Part shown: positions 8,801-13,290 of the stretch, one piece after another
Position numbering within the stretch: position 1 is the stretch's first letter
Layout of the letters: every line of letters begins with the position of its first letter
From: Bacteroidales bacterium
GTDB lineage: Bacteria; Bacteroidota; Bacteroidia; Bacteroidales; UBA7960
Direction: 5' to 3'
DNA: 13,290 nt
NCBI GenBank assembly: GCA_003557765.1
Contig: PWNO01000213.1
Coordinates: forward strand, 1 to 13,290
Made by a program: the position numbers and the translations under genes
Notes under the pieces: generated by a model
What the model was told of the DNA's origin: nothing
The model's input: only the letters and a program-made list of their open reading frames with translations
The model's database searches: none

Positions 8801-9299
8801 GTATGTCACCGGTAGTCATATCGGTTGGGCCGAGCCCGGCAGTGAAAAACAACATCAGCACCTGACACAGATCGAAGACACGCATGTATATACCATTACC
8901 GTACCCCTGACCGGAGGTGATTATGAATATAAGTATTTCATCAATGACGGTTGGAGTGGAGATGAATGGCCTGGTGATCCAAACCGGGTGTTCACTGTCG
9001 GGGAGGAAGACCTTATATTACACGACATGTTTGGAGACATTACGTATGATACTCCGGACATTGTCAGTCTGAACCTCGAAATTTTCCCAAATCCGGCCCG
9101 TTATCAGGTTACGGTAAACAGCAGTGAAATGATCAACACCGTAGAGATCTTTAACCTTACAGGTCAGAGATTGCATGAAATACGCCCGAATGATTACAGC
9201 GTCCAGGTTAATGTATCCGGACTTGGTTTGGGTGTCTATATCATGCGCATTCACACGGCAAACGGTGTTGCACACCATAAAATCCAGGTTATCAATTAA
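5802..9299 (+). CDS. T9SS-secreted multidomain surface protein with nested adhesin-type domains
   Basis: The protein has 1165 residues from the ATG at 5802. An in-frame TTG at 5766 lies in the leader and would put 12 polar residues before the signal peptide, so I reject it. Order: signal peptide 1-18 (LLTIFMLLLVSVAYT); an N-terminal beta domain about 40-240 (GTNTYGDHGFGQKF); beta module A 248-521 with an inserted adhesin-type domain at 302-462; two carboxypeptidase-regulatory/PEGA-like beta domains 522-596 and 597-683; beta module B 684-975 with a second insert at 762-914; uninterrupted module C 976-1080; and a T9SS type A sorting domain 1090-1165 (IFPNPA, VEIFNLTGQ, GLGLGVYIMRI). It should cross the outer membrane through T9SS and be anchored or released with loss of the C-terminal domain. 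It is rich in Asp, Glu, Trp and Tyr. I see no enzyme active site, so a binding or adhesive role is likely. It has its own promoter and lies just upstream of susC. Confidence 0.9.
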   Translation: MKQLLTIFMLLLVSVAYTQRPEPTAQKKIDADQVSTRALELKQDNEYPLDTLMPGNWENRTGVAGYWWSEAAGYFFGTNTYGDHGFGQKFVADDSYFIYGALFWFAFAEGATGNVVFTVWDWDDEEGIPGDTLAQTVVPLANITSSGSFEGAFYVEFLDDEGFPVLHSDTIGDYVIGADVTDLDEYVAGQYGLGTISTMIGDGIGEPLAWIREDDPIGWIPATTYVADLDIAVFPLVSDEYFNILFPIDFYVDMTGAVYGDGQAFDPDVHEVHISGSFIDWPQPGSLESTKMELVHPNENQMLLEENFDGGDIPAGWQNIDANNTGFSWKVVAAPAYAPAEGHFTAMSESWTQQVGDVDPDNWLITPRMEVPFDDHELHFQVKAQDDSYPAEKYSVLVSTTTPDPDSFAEIHTETLSAGGWKEVTLSLADYVGEHIYVAFRHWDSEGNYQILLDAIRVTGTPALVYNLSFNNVDVALGFQEYKYFVVEDDPTWDFGEWDGSPNRGINIEGEMAMHDTWGHQVLYDVLFDVVDEAGEPIEDATITFAGEENDPGDYAFEAIWGDFSYVVESEGYQSAQGSFEVEADHAELVELKLYRDITITVKNEADDIIPGVFVLLYAPEGIFVGQEDETGQHFEGFVAGEYDILITDFFTGHRYANHYGPITIPPDVETTHHHIEEFLAPGYQVEFNVDMNGATFFDHNDNEIVFNPDVHEVYVSASIPSWAGLGEWPDYVFGEMVQWPVPGGADAQLLGYKLNPVESETIFFSDFTPWLEEWSLVQLGAAETNWEFGPTSPYETPGAIHQDHEGDHNSWLISRAIELDADAALLTLSFTEAALFMDWYGYSGIHISDGSDDPTDGDFVEIYEADQGTNAFTTREIDISAYAGETIHVAFVYQGDWAHLWAVMNVEIVSGQPGVFSSDLLNISAPGDFEYKYYVVRDGVPTWEHGEYPEEGHNRAFSVVDNHVVLDDVWGEQPYHVTFNVDMTMAVEDGDFDPESDVVYVTGSHIGWAEPGSEKQHQHLTQIEDTHVYTITVPLTGGDYEYKYFINDGWSGDEWPGDPNRVFTVGEEDLILHDMFGDITYDTPDIVSLNLEIFPNPARYQVTVNSSEMINTVEIFNLTGQRLHEIRPNDYSVQVNVSGLGLGVYIMRIHTANGVAHHKIQVIN
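6543..7364 (+). repeat. Beta module A (first of three copies), split by an inserted domain
   Basis: This covers residues 248-521 of the T9SS protein. The first half reads FYVDMTGAV, then VHEVHISGSFIDWPQPGS, and stops at MELVHPNENQ. The second half resumes with ALVYNLSF, EYKYFVVED, GSPNRGINI and ends DTWGHQ. Joined, the halves match uninterrupted module C along their whole length. The pattern (VDM, V.vsGs...W, YeYKY, PNR) resembles CBM20/CBM48-like or other E-set carbohydrate-binding modules, so glycan binding is possible but not shown. Confidence 0.7.
6705..7187 (+). other. Inserted gingipain cleaved-adhesin / choice-of-anchor-J type domain
   Basis: This covers residues 302-462 of the T9SS protein. 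The segments EENFDGGDIPAGWQNID, DPDNWLITPRMEV, AEKYSVLVSTT, VAFRHWDSEGN and LLDAIRVTG follow, in order, the pattern of the cleaved-adhesin (K1/K2/K3) domains of Porphyromonas gingivalis gingipains and hemagglutinin A. Those are jelly-roll binding domains. The match is from recall of the family pattern, not a search. Confidence 0.75.
7851..8726 (+). repeat. Beta module B (second copy), also split by an inserted domain
   Basis: This covers residues 684-975 of the T9SS protein. The first half has YQVEFNVDMNGATF, VHEVYVSASIPSW and stops near KLNPVESE. After the insert the module continues with VFSSDLLNIS, FEYKYYVVRDG, HNRAFSV and DDVWGEQP. The insert (residues about 762-914, bases 8085-8543) is a more diverged choice-of-anchor-J-like domain: FFSDFTPW, NSWLISRAIEL, FTEAALFMDWYG, VAFVYQGDWAHLW. 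Module B also has an extra loop (AGLGEWPDYVFGEMVQ) not seen in modules A and C. Confidence 0.65.
8727..9041 (+). repeat. Beta module C (third copy), uninterrupted
   Basis: This covers residues 976-1080 of the T9SS protein. It reads through YHVTFNVDMTMAV, VVYVTGSHIGWAEPGS, LTQIEDTHVYTITVPLTG, YEYKYFINDG, DPNRVFTV and HDMFGD with no insertion. The place where A and B are interrupted corresponds here to residues about 1027-1029, between IEDTH and VYTIT. DNA identity between the three copies is low, so the duplication is old. Confidence 0.7.
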
Positions 9300-9309
9300 T
9301 CAAATGCAC

Positions 9310-9337
9310 GGCATCCTGCCTGACAAGGCAGGATGCC
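9310..9337 (+). terminator. Perfect 11-bp hairpin between the T9SS gene and susC
   Basis: GGCATCCTGCC (9310-9320) pairs perfectly with GGCAGGATGCC (9327-9337) around a 6-nt loop TGACAA. It starts 10 nt after the T9SS gene stop. The stem is GC-rich and strong, but only TTC follows rather than a run of T, so it is not a textbook intrinsic terminator. It may terminate partially, act in both directions, or protect the 3' end of the upstream mRNA. Confidence 0.6.
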
Positions 9338-9356
9338 TTCACTAAACTAAAGTGAA
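9338..9356 (+). promoter_or_regulatory. Second small hairpin abutting the first
   Basis: TTCACT (9338-9343) and AGTGAA (9351-9356) form a 6-bp stem around a 7-nt loop AAACTAA. It begins at the base directly after the 11-bp hairpin. It is followed by TAG and a run of only four T residues, so it could add to termination. Alternatively it is an inverted-repeat protein-binding site next to the susC promoter region. Confidence 0.35.
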
Positions 9357-9364
9357 TAGTTTTG
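9357..9364 (+). promoter_or_regulatory. -7-like element upstream of susC, lacking a -33 box
   Basis: TAGTTTTG matches TAnnTTTG exactly. Nineteen nt upstream, where TTTG would be expected (about 9334-9337), the sequence is TGCC inside the hairpin stem, so the -33 box is missing. A start near 9370 would give a leader of about 50 nt that is A-rich (AACCAACAAAAAAAAA) with no Shine-Dalgarno sequence. This may be an activator-dependent promoter, or a chance match with susC reached by read-through. Confidence 0.35.
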
Positions 9365-9419
9365 GAAGAAGAAGTAACGACCAAAAAAAATTATTACTAA
9401 CCAACAAAAAAAAATCAGC

Positions 9420-12400
9420 ATGAAGCGAATTGTAATTTTAGGATTGCTGTTGCTTTTAATGCCTGGATTGCAGGCATTTGGGCAAACATTGACAATCTCA
9501 GGTACAGTGACTGACGCCGATCAGGGAGAAACACTCCCTGGCGTATCCATCGTTGTGCAGGGTACGACCATTGGTACAGTTACTGATATTGATGGTAACT
9601 ACCAAATTGAAGCTCCCGCGGATGCCATTCTTGAATTTTCATTTGTCGGGATGCGCACCATGGAGGTTCCTGTGGATGGCAGGACCGAAATCAACGTGGA
9701 AATGGTCCCGGACCTAATGGCTCTTGACGAAGTCCTTGTAGTAGCTTACGGAACGGCTCGTCGGGAATCCTTTACCGGGGTTGCCGACGTAATCGACTCC
9801 GAGAGCCTCCAAAGGCGTGAAGTGTCCAACGTGTCACGTGCACTGGAAGGTGCTGCCCCCGGTATTCAGGTCACCAGTGGTGGTGGCCAGCCAGGAGCCG
9901 GCATTAGCGTACGTCTGAGAGGTTTTGGCTCCATGTCTGCCTCCAATGAGCCGCTGTATGTCGTGGATGGAGCACCTTTTACAGGAGAAATTAACTCACT
10001 CAACCCCTCCGACATCGAGTCAATCACCATTTTGCGTGATGCCTCAGCTGCTGCGCTCTATGGTGCCAGAGGTGCCAACGGGGTAGTCATGATTACCACC
10101 AAATCCGGTGCGGACCGTCCGCCAGAAATGAACTTCACCAGCAGGCTGGGATTCAGCAACCGTACAATGCCCGAATATCCCCGTCTGAGCACAGACGACT
10201 GGATGGTTGCGCAATTTGAGTCATGGCGGAACTTCAGGCATTTTGGCGGTGGCCTCTCCCTGGCCGATGCCAATGCAGAAGCCTATGAGGATTTCTTCGC
10301 TCAGATCGGCAGGTATAACCCCTATAATATGGGTGCGGACGAATTGTTCCAAATCGATCCCAACAACCCCTGGCTGATCAACCTGAACCCCAATGCACAG
10401 CTGATGTACCAGGAAGATTGGCAGGATGAACTTTTCAGAACGGCCATGCGCCAGGAATATGACTTCAACGTATCCGGCGGAACCGATATTTCTGACTACT
10501 ACATCTCTCTCGGTTACCTCAATGAAGAAGGGATGGCCATTACCTCTGGCTTTGAAAGGATATCTGCCCGGGCAAACCTCAATACGCAACCACTCGACTG
10601 GTTTAAGGCGGGCTTGAACGTTAGTGCCTCACTGGCCGACTTTGACTTTCTGCTCGCACAAGGTACCTTCACCACCAACCCGTTCTTCTATTCACGTATG
10701 ATGGGCCCTGTGTATCCCGTGTATCTAAAGGATGAACGAGGCAATGACATCCTCGACGAAGAGGGTAACAGGATGCTGGACTGGGGTGTTGGCGATGGCC
10801 CGCAAGGCACCCGTCAGTATGCCGCAAACTCAAACCTTGTGGGTTCGCTTAAACTGGACGACCGTTCTTACAAGCAGGAAAACCTGAGTGCACGTGTTTT
10901 TGCCCAGTTTGATCTGCCTTTCGATGGCCTTAGCTTCCGGTCAAGCGTGAGCAGCGACTATTACAGCCGTTATCAGACCACATTCCAGAACCCTGAGTTT
11001 GGTGATGCAGCTGCATTCCAGGGGCGTGGCACAAAGATCAGCCACAGAAACCTGAGTGTGACCGTCAACCAGTTATTGAATTATGAACGCACATTCGGCG
11101 ACCATAACTTTGACCTCCTCCTCGGACATGAAGCCTACTTCCTCAACTTTAACTATGCTTCTGCGACACGTACCGGATTCCCCGTGCCTGGCATTACTGA
11201 AATTGGTATTGCCACCACCATGGAAGGATCTACTTCGTATGCGCATGAGTATACCCTGGAAGGATACTTCACCCGCCTGAGCTACGATTATGACAACAGG
11301 TATTATGCTTCTGCCAGCTTCCGCCGTGACGGTTCTTCGCGTTTCCATGAAGATGCACGCTGGGGTAACTTCTACTCCCTGGGTCTCTCCTGGCGAGTAA
11401 CTCAGGAAGACTTTATGCAGGGCATCGACTGGCTGGATAACCTTCGCGTGAAAGCCAGTTATGGCGAGCAAGGTAACGACGGACTGCCCACCTATTATGC
11501 ATGGCAAAGCTTCTACGACCTTGGATGGGATAACGAAGGCATTGCAGGTGCAATCTATTCGTCGCATGAGAACAGGGACCTGGTTTGGGAATCCAGCGAA
11601 AACTTCAACATTGGATTCGATGCCCGTATATGGGACAGGCTGTCATTTGAAGCAGACTACTTCATCCGTCAGTCCAGCAACCTCCTCATGTCTGTGCCAC
11701 TTCCATTGTCAACCGGTGTGTCCAGCATCGACATGAACGTGGGTGCGATGCAAAACCGTGGTGTGGAATTGCGTGGTGTGTTTGACATCATGCAGAGAAG
11801 AGATTTCCGTTGGGCTGTGGATGTGAATTTCACCCATCTGGAAAATGAGATCACCGACATGCCGGAACAGCTTGAAGGAACCATTGTCGGAACAAAGAGA
11901 TGGGAGACCGGACGTTCTTACTATGAGTACTACCTGCGTGAAGTATCGCACATCGACCCGGTAACCGGAAGCACCATGTTCTTCTATGACATCACCGACG
12001 ACGATGGTGAAGTGATCGGCCGTGGCACGACTGATGATGTCAGCCAGGCAGACAGGTACTATATTGGTGAAACAGCCATACCCGACTTCTTTGGTGCAAT
12101 CACAAACAACCTCGTCTATAGGAATTTTGACGTGTCATTCATGTTCACCTATGGTGTTGGCGGCAAGATGTATGACAACATCTACAGCTGGCTCATGCAC
12201 GAAGGACGTTTGGGCTATCACATGCACCAGGATATCAACGATCGTTGGAGGTCACCTGTTGCAAATGTAGGCCGCGATGATTATGGCACCCTCGGAAAAA
12301 TTCCAAAAGTAGAACATGGTAACAGTAACCTCTATGTAGGTGTTTCTGATCAGTATCTGAAAGACATGACTTTCCTTGCTTTCAGAAACTTTACCTTTGG

Positions 12401-12590
12401 ATATACCTTGCCTGGTAATATGACCGACCGTCTTGGCATTAACAACCTGAGGCTATATGTTTCAGGAGAGAACATTGCCATCTGGAACGAAAATGAAGGC
12501 ATGGATCCCCAGCACTCGTTTACAGGTGTTACTGACCACACGTATGTGCCCGTGCGGACTATCACTTTTGGTCTAAACCTGCAATTTTAA
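9420..12590 (+). CDS. susC: SusC/RagA-family TonB-linked outer-membrane transporter
   Basis: This is a complete 1056-residue protein, a normal length for SusC. The signal peptide is residues 1-19 or 1-22 (VILGLLLLLMPGLQA). Residues 23-98 form the carboxypeptidase-regulatory-like domain (ISGTVTDADQGETLPGVSI, TDIDGNY). LDEVLVVAYG at 102-111 is the TonB-box-like element. The plug spans about 113-230 and ends in the SusC signature LYGARGANGVVMITTKSG. The rest is the beta-barrel, ending in FGLNLQF with a terminal Phe. With its SusD partner it binds and imports oligosaccharides or peptides across the outer membrane using TonB energy. There is no N-terminal STN domain, so this copy is not of the ECF-sigma/anti-sigma signalling type. 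Translation starts from an A-rich leader. The susD gene starts 22 nt after the stop. The symbol denotes the family; the substrate is not starch by default and is unknown. Confidence 0.95.
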   Translation: MKRIVILGLLLLLMPGLQAFGQTLTISGTVTDADQGETLPGVSIVVQGTTIGTVTDIDGNYQIEAPADAILEFSFVGMRTMEVPVDGRTEINVEMVPDLMALDEVLVVAYGTARRESFTGVADVIDSESLQRREVSNVSRALEGAAPGIQVTSGGGQPGAGISVRLRGFGSMSASNEPLYVVDGAPFTGEINSLNPSDIESITILRDASAAALYGARGANGVVMITTKSGADRPPEMNFTSRLGFSNRTMPEYPRLSTDDWMVAQFESWRNFRHFGGGLSLADANAEAYEDFFAQIGRYNPYNMGADELFQIDPNNPWLINLNPNAQLMYQEDWQDELFRTAMRQEYDFNVSGGTDISDYYISLGYLNEEGMAITSGFERISARANLNTQPLDWFKAGLNVSASLADFDFLLAQGTFTTNPFFYSRMMGPVYPVYLKDERGNDILDEEGNRMLDWGVGDGPQGTRQYAANSNLVGSLKLDDRSYKQENLSARVFAQFDLPFDGLSFRSSVSSDYYSRYQTTFQNPEFGDAAAFQGRGTKISHRNLSVTVNQLLNYERTFGDHNFDLLLGHEAYFLNFNYASATRTGFPVPGITEIGIATTMEGSTSYAHEYTLEGYFTRLSYDYDNRYYASASFRRDGSSRFHEDARWGNFYSLGLSWRVTQEDFMQGIDWLDNLRVKASYGEQGNDGLPTYYAWQSFYDLGWDNEGIAGAIYSSHENRDLVWESSENFNIGFDARIWDRLSFEADYFIRQSSNLLMSVPLPLSTGVSSIDMNVGAMQNRGVELRGVFDIMQRRDFRWAVDVNFTHLENEITDMPEQLEGTIVGTKRWETGRSYYEYYLREVSHIDPVTGSTMFFYDITDDDGEVIGRGTTDDVSQADRYYIGETAIPDFFGAITNNLVYRNFDVSFMFTYGVGGKMYDNIYSWLMHEGRLGYHMHQDINDRWRSPVANVGRDDYGTLGKIPKVEHGNSNLYVGVSDQYLKDMTFLAFRNFTFGYTLPGNMTDRLGINNLRLYVSGENIAIWNENEGMDPQHSFTGVTDHTYVPVRTITFGLNLQF

Positions 12591-12612
12591 TCACCTTTTA
12601 ATATAGAATCCT

Positions 12613-13290
12613 ATGAAAATCAAAAAGATATTATTAAGTTTTGTGGTGCTCGGCCTTATGCTGAGCAGTTGCGAAGACGACTTCCTGGAGACGGCTCCCA
12701 CGGATGCATTGTCTGCAGATGTGATGTTCGACTCCTATGATGGCGCACAGCTGGCACTTAATGGCATTTATGCAAGGATGTTCTATTTCGATGGAGATGG
12801 CCTTGGCCACCATGGTGCCGGATACTTTGGCAATTACCTCGATATGGACAAGATGGGTGAGGACATGATCAGGTGGGACCGCGGTTATGGCTGGTACACC
12901 GGACAGTATGGCTGGTTATCCCATCGTATCGCGGATGGCACCATTCCTGCCGGCCGCTGGCTGCTCTTTTATGAGCTCATCAACAATGCCAACATTATTC
13001 TGCTCTATATCGATGGCATGGAGGATGCCACGCCTTCCCAGAGGAACAATGTCAAGGCGCAGGCCTTGGTCGTGCGTGCCCTCAGCTATTTCTGGCTGGT
13101 GCAAAGGCATGGAATCCCCATTCACAGAGGTGGTGGAAACAACCCTGGTGTGCCCATCTACACAGAGCCCACTCAGGAAGGTAACCAAAGATCAAGCGTG
13201 GCTGAGGTGTATGCACTGATCGATCAGGACATTCAGGATGCCATCAATTATTTCAATGCAACAACGAACCCCATGGCGCAGGATCACCCC
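12613..13290 (+). CDS. susD: SusD/RagB-family surface nutrient-binding lipoprotein, 5' part
   Basis: The frame opens at the ATG at 12613 and stays open for 226 codons to the window end, so the C-terminal part (typically another 250-400 residues) is missing. The signal peptide has a good lipobox, LMLSSC, placing the lipidated Cys at residue 20. It is followed by EDDF, an acidic run of the type that acts as a surface-export signal for Bacteroidota lipoproteins. FLETAPTDALS follows, the usual SusD N-terminus. The TPR-like helix around 148-167 (KAQALVVRALSYFWLVQRHG), then NNPGVPIYTEPT and SSVAEVYALIDQDIQDAI, are classic SusD sequence. The protein caps the SusC channel and captures ligand. The 22-nt gap to susC indicates one mRNA. 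There is no Shine-Dalgarno sequence. Confidence 0.93.
   Translation, partial: MKIKKILLSFVVLGLMLSSCEDDFLETAPTDALSADVMFDSYDGAQLALNGIYARMFYFDGDGLGHHGAGYFGNYLDMDKMGEDMIRWDRGYGWYTGQYGWLSHRIADGTIPAGRWLLFYELINNANIILLYIDGMEDATPSQRNNVKAQALVVRALSYFWLVQRHGIPIHRGGGNNPGVPIYTEPTQEGNQRSSVAEVYALIDQDIQDAINYFNATTNPMAQDHP

Noticed and set aside
6543..9041. Recent DNA-level tandem repeat in the T9SS gene
   Set aside because: The copies are similar only at the protein-pattern level; DNA similarity is low, so there is no recent duplication or recombination-prone repeat.
11073..11567. Minus-strand open frame of 164 codons inside susC
   Set aside because: It is antisense to an unmistakable SusC barrel region, and its sequence shows no domain or export signal.
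13087..13150. Possible frameshift in susD after YFWLVQ, where the Gly-rich stretch looked odd
   Set aside because: The reading frame continues straight into NNPGVPIYTEPT and SSVAEVY, and the local sequence fits the variable SusD loop, so no frameshift is needed.
1..13290. CRISPR array, tRNA/rRNA, insertion sequence, phage or defence system
   Set aside because: I saw no regularly spaced direct repeats, no transposase or integrase motifs, and no RNA-gene signatures on either strand.

Overview
The window looks like a chromosomal segment from a Bacteroidota bacterium, most likely a free-living member of Bacteroidales/Marinilabiliales or a relative. The evidence is a SusC/SusD pair, a DUF4249 lipoprotein next to a TonB-dependent receptor, a type IX secretion (T9SS) C-terminal sorting domain, a Bacteroidota-type -33/-7 promoter, and A-rich translation starts without Shine-Dalgarno sequences. 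Every gene I can support is on the + strand. Genus cannot be decided from the sequence alone.

Region 1 (1-5555) is a tightly packed operon whose upstream part is cut off. It holds the barrel end of a TonB-dependent outer-membrane receptor, a DUF4249 lipoprotein, a 781-residue macroglobulin-like (MG2) protein that carries a carboxypeptidase-regulatory-like domain and a TonB-plug-like domain but no barrel, and a 243-residue exported protein I do not recognise. The gaps are about 26, 6 and 6 nt. This looks like a non-SusD receptor system with accessory envelope proteins; the substrate is unknown.

Region 2 (5556-9299) starts with a weak terminator candidate and a consensus promoter (TTTG, 19 nt, TACATTTG). 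A leader of about 150 nt, A-rich in its downstream two thirds, leads to a 1165-residue T9SS cargo protein. That protein has three copies of a beta-sandwich, carbohydrate-binding-like module. In two copies a separate choice-of-anchor-J / gingipain cleaved-adhesin-type domain appears to be inserted at the same point. The third copy is uninterrupted and shows what the undisturbed module looks like. No catalytic domain is visible, so a surface binding or adhesin role is the best guess.

Region 3 (9300-13290) starts with a perfect 11-bp hairpin, a second smaller hairpin and a -7-like element. A complete susC-type transporter gene and the 5' part of a susD-type lipoprotein gene follow. The T9SS protein may be a surface partner of this SusCD importer, either on its own mRNA or by read-through past the hairpins, but that is inference.

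I found no RNA genes, CRISPR arrays, insertion sequences or defence genes. The only gene-free stretches are 5556-5801 and 9300-9419, both shorter than 300 bases and both described below. The most unusual item is the nested domain architecture of the T9SS protein.
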